In this document: piece by piece, positions 42,034 through 50,328 of the stretch
How the letters are laid out: each line of letters opens with the position of its first letter
Numbering within the stretch: the first letter of the stretch is position 1
Source of the DNA: Sagittula sp. P11
GTDB taxonomy: Bacteria > Pseudomonadota > Alphaproteobacteria > Rhodobacterales > Rhodobacteraceae
Direction of reading: 5' to 3'
NCBI RefSeq assembly: GCF_002814095.1
Contig: NZ_CP021913.1
Span: 2,232,001-2,296,000 of the forward strand
DNA length: 64,000 nucleotides
Translations under genes and position numbers: made by a program
Notes under the pieces: generated by a model
What the model was told of the DNA's origin: nothing
Database searches by the model: none
The model's input: the letters and a program-made list of their open reading frames with translations, nothing else

Positions 42034-44217
42034 ATGACCATCCGTTCGATCTGCCTGACCAGCGCACTGGCGCTGACGGCCGGCGCGGCCTTTGCCGACA
42101 GCCACGGCCAGATGAATTTCAACCGCATTGCCGCCTTTGCCACCCCGCTGAACATGGCCGAGGGCGAGGACACGCAACGCGAGACCTCCGCCGAGATCAT
42201 CGCCGCCTCCGACGACGGCATGACGCTGGTCTACACCGACAGCCCGCTGGGCGTGGTGGGCCGCATCGACATCACCGATCCCAGGGCGCCGAAGCCCATG
42301 GGCAACACCGAAGTGGGCGGGGAACCGACCTCCGTCACGGTGATCGGCAACACCGCCTACATCGGCGTGAACACCTCCGAATCCTACACGCAGCCGGGCG
42401 GCAAGCTGGTGTCGATGGACCTCGCCACCGGCGAGCTGACCGGCGAATGCGACCTGGGCGGCCAGCCCGATTCCACCGCGCATGACGATGCGGGCACCTT
42501 CGTCGTCGCCGCGATCGAGAACGAGCGCGACGAGGATGCAGGCGACGGCCGCGTGCCGCAGATGCCGGCAGGCTGGGTCTCGAAGGTGATGATCGAGAAC
42601 GGCGCGATGAACTGCGACGTGGTCAGGATCGACGTGACCGGCCTGGCCGGGATCGCGGGCGAGGACCCGGAGCCGGAATTCGTCGACGTGAACGGGCTGG
42701 GCGAGATCGTCGTCACCCTGCAGGAAAACAACCACATCGTGGTGATCGGCGCGGACAACGCGGTGATGGCGCACTTCCCCGCCGGTGCCGTGGACCTGAC
42801 CCGCATCGACACGGAGGACGACCGCGCCTCGCTGGTGTTCGACAGCGAGCAGCCGGGCCGCCTGCGCGAGCCCGACGGCGTGCAATGGCTGGACGACACT
42901 CACTTCATGCTGGCGAACGAGGGTGACATGGACGGCGGCTCCCGCTCCATTACCGTCTTCGCCAAGGACGGCACAGAGGTCTTCGAGAGCGGCTCCGACT
43001 TCGAGACGCCGATCATCCAGGCCGGGCACTACCCCGACAAGCGGTCCGACGCGAAGGGCGTGGAACCGGAAGGCATGGAATTCGCCACCTTCGGCGGCAC
43101 GCCCTACGCCTTCGTGCTGGGCGAGCGGTCCTCCACCGTCTCCGTTTACGACACCACCGACCCGGCGAACCCGGTGTTCAGGCAGCTCCTGCCCTCCGGC
43201 ATCGCGCCCGAAGGCGCCATAGCCATCCCGGAGCGCAACCTCTTCGTCACCGCCAACGAGGCGGACCTGATCGAGGACGGCGGCGTGCGGGCGCACGTGA
43301 TGATCTACGAATACCAGGATGCCCCGGCCGCCTATCCGCAGATCACCTCCGAAGGAGCGGACGAGCTGATCGGCTGGGGGGCGAACTCCGGCATGGTGGC
43401 AGGCGAGGACGGCATGATCTACGCCGTCAACGACAGCTTCTACGGCTACCAGCCGACGATCTTCACCATCGACCCGTCGCAGACCCCGGCGCGCATCACC
43501 CGTGCCCTGCCGGTCACCCGCAACGGCATGCCGGCGCAGAAGCTCGACATGGAAGGCATCACGCTGGACGGCGAGGGCGGCTTCTGGGTGGCTTCCGAGG
43601 GCCGCACCGACCGAGTCATCCCGCACGCGATCTACCACGTGAACGCCGAGGGCGAGATCGAGGACGAGATCGGCCTGCCCGCGGAGCTCTTGAACAACGA
43701 GGTCCGCTTCGGCTTCGAAGGGATCACGAAGATCGGCGACACCCTCTGGATGGCCGTCCAGCGGGAGTGGAAGGACGATCCGGAGAACACCGTGAAGCTG
43801 GTGGCCTACAACCTCGAGACCGAGGAATGGGGCGCCGTGCGTTACGAGAAGGCCGCGCCGGAAAAGGGCTGGGTCGGCCTGTCCGAGATCGTGGCCCATG
43901 GCGACTGGGTCTACGTCATCGAGCGTGACAACCAGATCGGCGCGGAGGCGGTGACCAAGAAGATCTACCGCATCCCCGCAGCCGAGATGGTCGCAGCGCC
44001 GCTGGGCGGCGATCTGCCGGTCGTCTCGAAGGAAGAGGTCGTCGACCTGATCCCGATGCTGCAGGCGCAGGGCGGCTACGTGGTCGACAAGATCGAGGGC
44101 CTTGCGATCACCGCCGACGGCACGATCTGGGCTTCCACCGACAACGACGGCGTGGACGACAGCTCGGGCGAGACGTTCTTCTGGAAGGCGGGCACGGCCA
44201 ACACCGCCGCCAACTGA
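42034..44217 (+). CDS. secreted esterase-like/phytase-family beta-propeller protein
   Basis: A 727-residue protein with a signal peptide (SICLTSALALTAGAAFADS, cleavage near residue 21). The N-terminal half is a beta-propeller of the choice-of-anchor-I type (TDPRAPKPMGNTEVGGEPTSV, YIGVNTSES). The C-terminal half (about 435-720) matches the esterase-like/phytase-like propeller, with LDMEGITLDGEGGFWVASEG and FGFEGITKIGDTLWMAVQRE. Acidic residues for Ca or metal binding are abundant. Start ATG 42034 follows CAGGAG. A possible Pho box is upstream and a strong terminator downstream. Substrate unproven. Confidence 0.8.
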   Translation: MTIRSICLTSALALTAGAAFADSHGQMNFNRIAAFATPLNMAEGEDTQRETSAEIIAASDDGMTLVYTDSPLGVVGRIDITDPRAPKPMGNTEVGGEPTSVTVIGNTAYIGVNTSESYTQPGGKLVSMDLATGELTGECDLGGQPDSTAHDDAGTFVVAAIENERDEDAGDGRVPQMPAGWVSKVMIENGAMNCDVVRIDVTGLAGIAGEDPEPEFVDVNGLGEIVVTLQENNHIVVIGADNAVMAHFPAGAVDLTRIDTEDDRASLVFDSEQPGRLREPDGVQWLDDTHFMLANEGDMDGGSRSITVFAKDGTEVFESGSDFETPIIQAGHYPDKRSDAKGVEPEGMEFATFGGTPYAFVLGERSSTVSVYDTTDPANPVFRQLLPSGIAPEGAIAIPERNLFVTANEADLIEDGGVRAHVMIYEYQDAPAAYPQITSEGADELIGWGANSGMVAGEDGMIYAVNDSFYGYQPTIFTIDPSQTPARITRALPVTRNGMPAQKLDMEGITLDGEGGFWVASEGRTDRVIPHAIYHVNAEGEIEDEIGLPAELLNNEVRFGFEGITKIGDTLWMAVQREWKDDPENTVKLVAYNLETEEWGAVRYEKAAPEKGWVGLSEIVAHGDWVYVIERDNQIGAEAVTKKIYRIPAAEMVAAPLGGDLPVVSKEEVVDLIPMLQAQGGYVVDKIEGLAITADGTIWASTDNDGVDDSSGETFFWKAGTANTAAN

Positions 44218-44241
44218 GCCGCATTTTGCGACAAACCCAAG

Positions 44242-44270
44242 GCGCCCCGCAGATCCCTGCGGGGCGCTTT
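44242..44270 (+). terminator. rho-independent terminator after the phytase-like gene
   Basis: GCGCCCCGCAG and CTGCGGGGCGC form a perfect 11-bp stem with a 4-base loop (ATCC), followed by TTTCCGTTT. It starts 25 bp after the stop codon. Confidence 0.85.
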
Positions 44271-44562
44271 CCGTTTGCGCGTCCGTTCCGGGCACGGCCT
44301 CTGGCCGGCGATCTACGGTCCGCCTCCCATCGTCATGCGAGTGGTCGCCTGATGGGAGCGAATGGGTGCCTTCGAAGGCCCCGCGCCCGGTGCGACTGGC
44401 CTATGGCCCGCAACTGGTTGGACATGGGCAACGCGATCTTCTCTGGTCTCCCGTCATGGTTGACCTACGTCTTTCACAGGTGCGTTTTTTCGCGCCGTCT
44501 GAAGACAACCGGGCCTTAAACCTTGTGTGCCAGACTTCGGCAGCATCCACGGGGAGGGTTCG
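44271..44562. other. 292-bp intergenic region with an inverted repeat
   Basis: Non-coding region before a small membrane gene. CTCCCATC (44324-44331) and GATGGGAG (44351-44358) form a perfect 8-bp inverted repeat with a 19-base spacer, possibly an operator. No other structure or gene is evident. Confidence 0.4.
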
Positions 44563-45111
44563 ATGCCGGAGGATCCTGAATTGTCTTTCGTTCTGTGCAT
44601 TGTGGCGGGCGCGCTGGCCGTGGCGGCAGGGGCGTTCGGTGCCCTCAGCCTCGCTCCGTCGGCAAGCGCGCTGCTGGCGGTGTTCGCCACGCTGCGGATC
44701 TGCTGGCTGGACGACAACATCGCCAACGACCTGCTCGACCGGGATCAGCTTCCCCCCAGCTACATCAACGCGCAACGCCGCCAGCGGTGGCTGGAGGCGC
44801 TTCTGCTGGGCCGCTCCAGGGCAGAGGAAACACCTACCCCCGCGCAGGTCGCCACCCGGATGCGGGCAGAGGTGCAGGTCTGGTCCGCCATCGTCGTCGC
44901 GGGCGTGGCGGCGATGCTGGCGCGGACCACGCCCTTCGGGATGCTGGTGTCCTTCGGGCTGGCGCTCTGGGCGTTCCTCTGGGCCTTCCGCTTTGCCGAC
45001 CGGCTGTCGGCGACGCTGTGGCTGGTGGAAACCGGCCGCGTGCTGCCGAGGGAGGACCTGCTGCGCCGTGTCAGCTGGGCTTACTCCGGCCGGAACGACC
45101 GCGACCGCTAA
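44563..45111 (+). CDS. small membrane protein, unknown function
   Basis: A 182-residue protein with four hydrophobic segments in two pairs (about 10-50 and 110-145), separated by a hydrophilic loop rich in Arg (INAQRRQRWLEALLLGRSRAEE). ATG 44563 has a strong GGGGAGGG; a GTG 12 codons earlier lacks one. Its TAA overlaps the stop of the convergent LysR gene. No family recognised. Confidence 0.65.
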   Translation: MPEDPELSFVLCIVAGALAVAAGAFGALSLAPSASALLAVFATLRICWLDDNIANDLLDRDQLPPSYINAQRRQRWLEALLLGRSRAEETPTPAQVATRMRAEVQVWSAIVVAGVAAMLARTTPFGMLVSFGLALWAFLWAFRFADRLSATLWLVETGRVLPREDLLRRVSWAYSGRNDRDR

Positions 45112-46004
45112 CCCTTCATCAGGCGCGGCAGCATCTCTGCCAGCAGGTCCCAGACGATGCGCACCCGCGGGCTTGTCTTAAGCTCCCGGTGCGCCACCAG
45201 CCACACGGGGTAGTCGAAGGTGATCTCCGGCAGGACCCGCACCAGCAACGGGTCGCCGCTGCCCAGCGTGACCGGCCCGACGCCGATCCCCAGCCCCTGC
45301 CGCGCGGCTTCCCAATGCACCGCGTGAGAGGTGGTGCGCAGGCCAAAGCTCGCCTCCGTCACAGTCACGCCGCGCTGCGTCAGCGCCGCGATGAAGGGGG
45401 CGTTTTCCTCGAAACCGATGAACCGCGCCGAGCTCAGGTCCTCCGGTCCGCGCACCGGGCCAAGGCTTGCGGCGTAATCCGCGCTGGCGAAGAACCCGGC
45501 GGTGTCGTCCGTCAGGCGCTTGCCGATCAGGTCGGGCTGGTCCGGCGCGGCGTTGCGCACGGCAATGTCCGCCTCGCGCCGCTTCAGGTCGCTCATGCGG
45601 TTGGAGGACACGACCTCCACCCGGATGCCGGGGGCGATCTCCGCCAGCCGCTTCAGGACCGGCGGCAGCAGCCACATGGAGTAGAGCTCCGGTGCGGCGA
45701 TGGCGACCGGGCCGGACACGTCCGTCGCCTGTCCGGTGGCGGCCAGCGACACGGCCACCGCCGCCTCGCCCATGGCGCGCACATGTTCGACCAGCCGCGT
45801 GCCCGAGTCCGTCAGCACCAGACCGCGCCCGACCCGTTCGAACAGCACGACGCCCAGCTCTTCCTCCAGCGCCGTGACCTGCCGCCCCAGCGTCGGCTGG
45901 GTCATGCCCAATGCCCGCGCCGCCGCCGAAAGTGATCCTTCCTCGGCGGTGACGAGGAACGCCCGCGCGCGGTTCCAGTCGAAAGTGACAGAGCGCCAGT
46001 CCAT
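45108..46004 (-). CDS. LysR-family transcriptional regulator
   Basis: A 298-residue regulator with the winged helix-turn-helix at ~14-60 (FLVTAEEGSLSAAARALGMT then QPTLGRQVTALEEELGVVLF) and a LysR substrate-binding domain to the end. It is closer to the GcvA/DsdC-like type with an R-E-ADIAVRN motif near 155. The gene lies after hsp20 on the same strand but behind its terminator, and no divergent target is present. It overlaps the convergent membrane gene by 4 bases at the stops. Target unknown. Confidence 0.87.
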   Translation of the reverse strand: MDWRSVTFDWNRARAFLVTAEEGSLSAAARALGMTQPTLGRQVTALEEELGVVLFERVGRGLVLTDSGTRLVEHVRAMGEAAVAVSLAATGQATDVSGPVAIAAPELYSMWLLPPVLKRLAEIAPGIRVEVVSSNRMSDLKRREADIAVRNAAPDQPDLIGKRLTDDTAGFFASADYAASLGPVRGPEDLSSARFIGFEENAPFIAALTQRGVTVTEASFGLRTTSHAVHWEAARQGLGIGVGPVTLGSGDPLLVRVLPEITFDYPVWLVAHRELKTSPRVRIVWDLLAEMLPRLMKG

Positions 46005-46039
46005 GCAATCCTGTATGGATGACACCCCCAAGGGCGTCA

Positions 46040-46069
46040 AAAGCAAAAGAGGGGGCACAAGGCCCCCTC
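46040..46069 (-). terminator. rho-independent terminator for hsp20
   Basis: Read on the minus strand, GAGGGGGC-CTTGT-GCCCCCTC (46069-46049) is an 8-bp stem with a 5-base loop, followed by TTTTGCTTTTGAC. It lies 24 bp after the hsp20 stop. Confidence 0.8.
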
Positions 46070-46092
46070 CCGGTCGTCGTATCGGTCAGATG

Positions 46093-46566
46093 TCAGTTGA
46101 CGGTTTCGGCGTCCACGACATCCTTCTCGACCGCCTTGACCTCCGGCTTCGCGATCTCGATCCGGCGCGGCTTCAGCGCCTCAGGGATCTCGCGCTTCAG
46201 GTCGATGTGCAGCATGCCGTTCTCATGGGTGGCGCCGGTGACGCGGACATGGTCGGCAAGGTGGAAGCGGCGCTCGAAGGCGCGGGTTGCGATGCCGCGG
46301 TGCAGGTAGGTGCGGCCCTCGTCCTCGTCCGCCTTGCGGGCCGAGACGACCAGCGCGTTTTCCTTCACCTCGACGCCGAGGTCGCTGTCGGCAAAGCCGG
46401 CCACCGCGATGGAGATGCGGTAGGCGTCGTCGGCGGTCTTCTCGATGTTGTACGGGGGATAGCCCGGCTGCGGCGCGTCGTTGGACAGGACGCGGTCCAT
46501 CATCTCGGCCAGCTGGTCAAAGCCGACGGATGCACGGTAGAGCGGAGCAAAATCGAAATGTCGCAT
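46093..46566 (-). CDS. small heat-shock protein Hsp20 (IbpA type)
   Basis: A 157-residue alpha-crystallin-type chaperone that holds unfolding proteins. The N-terminal arm begins MRHFDFAPLYRASVGFDQL, as in IbpA-like class A sHsps. The crystallin domain (about 37-125) holds the IbpA-type start YPPYNIEKTADDAYRISIAVAG, RGIATRAFERRFHLADHVRV and MLHIDLKREIPE. ATG 46566 is preceded by TGGAGGA. The leader shows a heat-type promoter and a ROSE-like thermometer fold. A terminator follows at 46040. Confidence 0.92.
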   Translation of the reverse strand: MRHFDFAPLYRASVGFDQLAEMMDRVLSNDAPQPGYPPYNIEKTADDAYRISIAVAGFADSDLGVEVKENALVVSARKADEDEGRTYLHRGIATRAFERRFHLADHVRVTGATHENGMLHIDLKREIPEALKPRRIEIAKPEVKAVEKDVVDAETVN

Positions 46567-46660
46567 GGAATCCTCCAGTTGAGCGATACCTGTGTCCGGC
46601 CTTCCCATCGGGGACAGGCCGTATTTCCAGTTCCCGGAACCCTGTCAGAGGCGTTCCGGT
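46567..46660 (-). promoter_or_regulatory. ROSE-like RNA thermometer leader of hsp20
   Basis: The ~94-nt leader can fold into three hairpins on the minus strand. First, CCGGAAC-N12-GTTCCGG (46659-46634). Second, CGGCCT-G-TCCC-loop-GGGA-AGGCCG (46621-46597). Third, GGUAUCGCU (46590-46582) paired with AGGAUUCC (46574-46567), which buries the AGGA ribosome site. The UCGCU matches the UYGCU motif of ROSE elements, with one bulged G opposite AGGA. This is the architecture of alphaproteobacterial ROSE thermometers. Folding was done by hand. Confidence 0.6.
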
Positions 46661-46666
46661 ACAGGA

Positions 46667-46696
46667 AAATTGGGAATGTCGCGCGCGCGTTTCAAG
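46667..46696 (-). promoter_or_regulatory. sigma-32-type heat-shock promoter for hsp20
   Basis: On the minus strand CTTGAA (46696-46691), 16 bp, then CCCAATTT (46674-46667) resembles the RpoH promoter (CTTGAA and CCCCATNT). Predicted transcription start near 46660, at the first base of the first leader hairpin. Confidence 0.6.
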
Positions 46697-46710
46697 AGCC
46701 GTCCGCACAC

Positions 46711-46745
46711 GAAAAAGCGCCCCGGAGACGGTTCTCCGGGGCGCT
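46711..46745 (-). terminator. rho-independent terminator of the autotransporter gene
   Basis: AGCGCCCCGGAGA-CGGT-TCTCCGGGGCGCT is a perfect 13-bp stem with a 4-base loop (46716-46745). On the minus strand it is followed by TTTTTC. It is 24 bp after the autotransporter stop and just before the hsp20 promoter. Confidence 0.9.
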
Positions 46746-46768
46746 CTCGCGAGGTTGTGATCGTTGGA

Positions 46769-48505
46769 TCAGAACTTCATTTCGTAGCCGAGGCCGACGG
46801 TGCCCATGCGGACGTTCTCGCTCTTGGAGCCGGCGAGGGTCATGATGACGCGGCCGCCCGCCTTGGTGTCGATACCGAAGTTCAGGGCGAGGTCGAAGCG
46901 GTCGTCGTCGGTGCTGCCCGGCGTCGCCGTGACGGTGCCGCCGCTGTTGACGTCGATGTCCTCGTTCATCACGCGGTTCCACGAGAAGTCGACATCGGTG
47001 TGCAGGGCGCCGAAGCTGACCGGCGTCGTCTTTTCCCAGCGCACGCCCAGCTTGCCGAAGGTCGTGGTCTGGTCGTAACCCGGGACGATGGCGCCGTTGC
47101 TTGCGGTGAAGCTGTCGACTTCCAGCATTTCGCGCGACACGCCGACATAGGGCATCAGGATGTTCGCGGCGTTGCCGCCGAGGGCAAAGCGCTGACCCAG
47201 CTCCAGAGAAGCGGCGCGGTAGTCGCTCTCGGTGGAGCCGGACGCGGTGCCGGTCGGGAACAGCATGGTGTAATCGTGGTCGGTGCGGCCGGCGGTGATG
47301 TCACCATACAGCTGCAGGCCGCTCGCCGCCTGGTACAGGCCGTAGATGTTCGCCGTCTTGGTGTCGCTGTCGGAGTCGAAGCCGCTGGCGTCGCTGGACG
47401 AGTTCAGGCCGCTGAACGCGATACCGGTGCGGAACAGGTACTGCTGCGTCTGGAAGGTGTAGTCGGCGCCGATGGTCAGGCCCTTGCCGCTGAGGTCGGT
47501 GCCGCCGGAGGCGGAGCCGGACGATGCGGTGGCAAAAGCGTAGCCGCGCAGGCCTTCGATCCCCAGCATGTCGTTGACGATGGCATTGCCCTGGGTCGAG
47601 TAGAAGCCGCCGGTGCCGATGTAGCTTTTCACCAGCGCCAGGATGCGGATCTGCGCGCGGATGTTCTGCGCGACGGTCATCGAGGAGTTGCGGAAGATGT
47701 CGGTGGTCAGGATGAACTTGATCCCGCCATCTGTGGCCGCGTTGATGACGCAGGTCTGGAAGGCCAGCGCGAAGGCCGCGGCGGCGTCGCCGCCAAGCCG
47801 CAGCTGGTTGAGGTCGGCGACACAGCCGCCGTTGGTGGCCAGCGCGAGGTCGGCGTAGTCCGCTTCGGTCGTGCCGAAGCCGCCGGTGAAGCTGCCGTGT
47901 GCGGTCGAGGTAAAGGTGGTGCCGGTCTGCACCAGCGTGGTGGTGCCGTCGGTGGAGATCGCGGTGTCGTTGTTGGCGTCGAGGATACCGATGTCGACCA
48001 TCGCGACGAGGTTCGCACCGGCGGTCTGGATCGCGCTCAGCACGTCTGCGAACAGGAGGCTGCCGCCGGTGGTGTCGTCACGGTCTTCGTCGGTGATAAG
48101 CACCAGCGTCGTGTTGCCGGCGGGGATCGTGTAGTTCTTGAGCACGTAGTCGATGGCGGCATAGCCGTCTTCGGTGCCGCCCGGCGTGGTCAGGTTGGTC
48201 GTCGCCGCCGAAAGGTCCGTGGCGTTGCCAAGCTGGCTGCCGCCGATGCTGAACTCGCGGATCAGGCCCGGATTGGTGGAACCCGCGGCAAAGCCCATCA
48301 GGCCGTAGTTGCGGCTGCCGAAGCCACCGACAGCCAGCGCGGCGTCGAGGTCGAGCACGAACTGAGTCAGGAAGTCCTGCTCGCCGGACATGGAGCCCGA
48401 CTCATCCATCATGAAGATGATGTTGGAGGTTGCGCTTTGCGCGTGCGCGGGCCCGGCCAGGGCGAGCGTCATCGCCGTGGAGGCTGCGAGAAAAGTCTTG
48501 AACAT
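46769..48505 (-). CDS. autotransporter with von Willebrand A passenger domain
   Basis: A 578-residue outer-membrane protein. The signal peptide ends at AHA-Q (residue 22). The passenger is a vWA domain (about 27-290) with a MIDAS-type motif NIIFMMDESGSMSG and LVLITDEDRDD. The C-terminal ~280 residues form an autotransporter beta-domain with alternating strands (GLTIGADYTFQT, RAASLELGQRFAL, LPYVGVS-type segments) and a terminal aromatic (GYEMKF). It probably exposes the vWA domain for adhesion. The vWA-to-barrel fusion is unusual. It has a strong terminator and an A8 tract upstream. Confidence 0.83.
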   Translation of the reverse strand: MFKTFLAASTAMTLALAGPAHAQSATSNIIFMMDESGSMSGEQDFLTQFVLDLDAALAVGGFGSRNYGLMGFAAGSTNPGLIREFSIGGSQLGNATDLSAATTNLTTPGGTEDGYAAIDYVLKNYTIPAGNTTLVLITDEDRDDTTGGSLLFADVLSAIQTAGANLVAMVDIGILDANNDTAISTDGTTTLVQTGTTFTSTAHGSFTGGFGTTEADYADLALATNGGCVADLNQLRLGGDAAAAFALAFQTCVINAATDGGIKFILTTDIFRNSSMTVAQNIRAQIRILALVKSYIGTGGFYSTQGNAIVNDMLGIEGLRGYAFATASSGSASGGTDLSGKGLTIGADYTFQTQQYLFRTGIAFSGLNSSSDASGFDSDSDTKTANIYGLYQAASGLQLYGDITAGRTDHDYTMLFPTGTASGSTESDYRAASLELGQRFALGGNAANILMPYVGVSREMLEVDSFTASNGAIVPGYDQTTTFGKLGVRWEKTTPVSFGALHTDVDFSWNRVMNEDIDVNSGGTVTATPGSTDDDRFDLALNFGIDTKAGGRVIMTLAGSKSENVRMGTVGLGYEMKF

Positions 48506-48520
48506 TATGTCCCCTCACCG

Positions 48521-48528
48521 AAAAAAAA
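48521..48528 (-). repeat. A8 homopolymer upstream of the autotransporter start
   Basis: Eight T on the transcribed sense strand of the leader, 16-23 bases before the ATG and directly upstream of the ribosome site GAGGGG. In a high-GC genome such a tract in front of a surface-protein gene may vary in length and alter expression. Confidence 0.6.
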
Positions 48529-48646
48529 GCTGGTGTCTGCTGCGGCCAAGTTGCCAAAACCCTACCCGTCCGCATAGGGGGCAAATTTACGATGCGTTAA
48601 CCTTGTTGCGCGGCGGAAACAGGTGTCCCCAAGCGGTTCGGAATGC

Positions 48647-49444
48647 TCAATCTTTTGGTGCAGCCTTACCCGGTGCACGCACGAAACGTGCGCCTCCGGA
48701 CCCCTTTGCGCCGCCTGACAGGACATTTGTCCGCGTCCGGGCGGGCGGGGCCGCGTGGCGTGTCAGCCGGTCCTTCAGGATGACCACATGGGTCGTCAGC
48801 TCCATCCCGAAGACACGCGCCGCGCCGTCCTCGTCGGTGCCGGTGGCGGAGACCAGCGACAGGATGCGCAGCCCGCCGCCCTGTTCCGCCAGGATCGGCG
48901 CGCCCGAAGCGCCGTAGCCCGCCTTGCAGTCGAACAGGAGGATGCCGCCCGCGTAGCGCGCCAGCAGCCCGCAGGACCGCGGCACCGACGCGCCACGGTG
49001 CAGTGCGTCGCCGTAGGGCGCGAGGTAGACGGTCTTTTCCGGTGCCTGTGCCGGGTGCAGCGCGATGGGGCGGGCGTCCTCGGGCGGGATGGCCTCGGAC
49101 AAACGCAGCAGGGCGACGTCGTTGGCGATCATCGCCTCGTCCAGCTCGATCCCGCCGATGTCGCTGTACCCGGGCGATATCACCCAGTCGGTCACGCCCC
49201 GACGCACCGCAGGGGCGCCGGAGCCGAAGCCGACCTCGAACCACACCCCTTGCGGCACAACCGGCCGCCCGTCGTCGTCATGCAGGCAATGGGCGGCGGT
49301 CAGGACGATGTCGGCCTCGATCAGCGTACCGGTGCAATACCCCTCGCCGCTGCGCAGCCGGCCCACCGCCTCCCATCCCGTCAATGCAGCCGCGCCGGTG
49401 GCCAGCCCCAGCCCGCCCAGGAGGCCGAGCGCGGCGTATCTCAG
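48647..49444 (-). CDS. secreted trypsin-like serine protease, apparently CTG start
   Basis: A 265-residue S1-family protease with a signal-like N-terminus (YAALGLLGGLGLATGAAA), His in VLTAAHCLH near 55, Asp in NDVALLRL near 105 and Ser in GASGAPIL near 193. A basic tail rich in Ala, Arg and Gly (~40 residues) follows the fold. No ATG or GTG lies at the natural start. CTG at 49444 shares bases with the stop of the upstream protease (CTGA), mirroring the ATGA overlaps seen in other operons here. A TTG 18 codons later would remove the signal peptide. Confidence 0.75.
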   Translation of the reverse strand: MRYAALGLLGGLGLATGAAALTGWEAVGRLRSGEGYCTGTLIEADIVLTAAHCLHDDDGRPVVPQGVWFEVGFGSGAPAVRRGVTDWVISPGYSDIGGIELDEAMIANDVALLRLSEAIPPEDARPIALHPAQAPEKTVYLAPYGDALHRGASVPRSCGLLARYAGGILLFDCKAGYGASGAPILAEQGGGLRILSLVSATGTDEDGAARVFGMELTTHVVILKDRLTRHAAPPARTRTNVLSGGAKGSGGARFVRAPGKAAPKD

Positions 49445-50232
49445 GGCTTCACGAATTTCGCACCTGTCTCGCGCCGGGCGCCCGCGGCCATCGGTTCCAG
49501 ACCGTTGCCGGGGTCCTGCGCCACCGCCAGCGCCGCGCGCAGCTCCTTCAGCGGCTTCAGCAGGTCGACGGCCAGCGACACCGCCTTCCCGTCCGCCTCG
49601 GCCTTGGCCGAGATGACCGACACGATCCGTGCCTCGCCATTCGTGTCGAAGGCAAAGACCGGCGACCCGGAGGCGCCGAAATCGACGCTGCAGGACAGGA
49701 CCAGCATGTCGAACTGATGCGCGATCACCGTGCAGAGATCCTGCATCGAGGGCGCCTCCGACCTGTTGTGGGCGTAGGAGACGACGCCCACCTCCGCGCC
49801 GGGACCGGGCAGGTCGCTGGTGCCGAAGGGCAGGACGGTCGTGTTGCGGATCGGATGCTGCAGCTCGATCAGGGCGATGTCGTGCCCCACCCGCGCCACG
49901 CTGTCGGACGAGGTGAAGTCGTACTCCGGATGCGGCATCGCCTTGCGGGTGCGCCGGTAGGCCGCCGCCCGCCCGTTGCGCCACCCGGCAAGGAACTGGA
50001 TGTCATCGATCGGCACCCGCGCCCCGGTCGCCGGATCGAACAGGCAATGCGCCGCCGTCAGCACAAGGCTCGGCGAAATGAGCGCGCCGGTGCAGAAGGC
50101 CTCTCCGGCGATCTCCAGCCGCCCGACCGCTTCCCACCGCCGCGCGCCCTCCGTGCTCTCCATCGAGAAAAGCCCCTGTGCAGGGGCATTGGTCGACAGC
50201 AGGATCAGGCAGATGGCGAAAATCGCGCGCAC
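49441..50232 (-). CDS. secreted trypsin-like serine protease
   Basis: A 263-residue S1-family protease with a signal peptide (FAICLILLSTNAPAQG, cleavage near residue 19). The triad is present: His in VLTAAHCLF near 62, Asp in GHDIALIEL near 115, and Ser in DFGASGSPVF near 190, the position of GDSGGP but with GASGSP. GTG start 50232 is preceded by AGAGGAAAG. It is the upstream member of a tandem protease pair with the next gene and shows the same layout, suggesting duplication. Targets are unknown. Confidence 0.87.
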   Translation of the reverse strand: MRAIFAICLILLSTNAPAQGLFSMESTEGARRWEAVGRLEIAGEAFCTGALISPSLVLTAAHCLFDPATGARVPIDDIQFLAGWRNGRAAAYRRTRKAMPHPEYDFTSSDSVARVGHDIALIELQHPIRNTTVLPFGTSDLPGPGAEVGVVSYAHNRSEAPSMQDLCTVIAHQFDMLVLSCSVDFGASGSPVFAFDTNGEARIVSVISAKAEADGKAVSLAVDLLKPLKELRAALAVAQDPGNGLEPMAAGARRETGAKFVKP

Positions 50233-50328
50233 GTGGTCTTTCCTCTTTGCGCGCGGTTTACCCGTTTTTCAGGGCGAAAATGCGGCGCATCAAAGCTAGA
50301 TCGCACGACTGACGAACGGTCAACAAGA

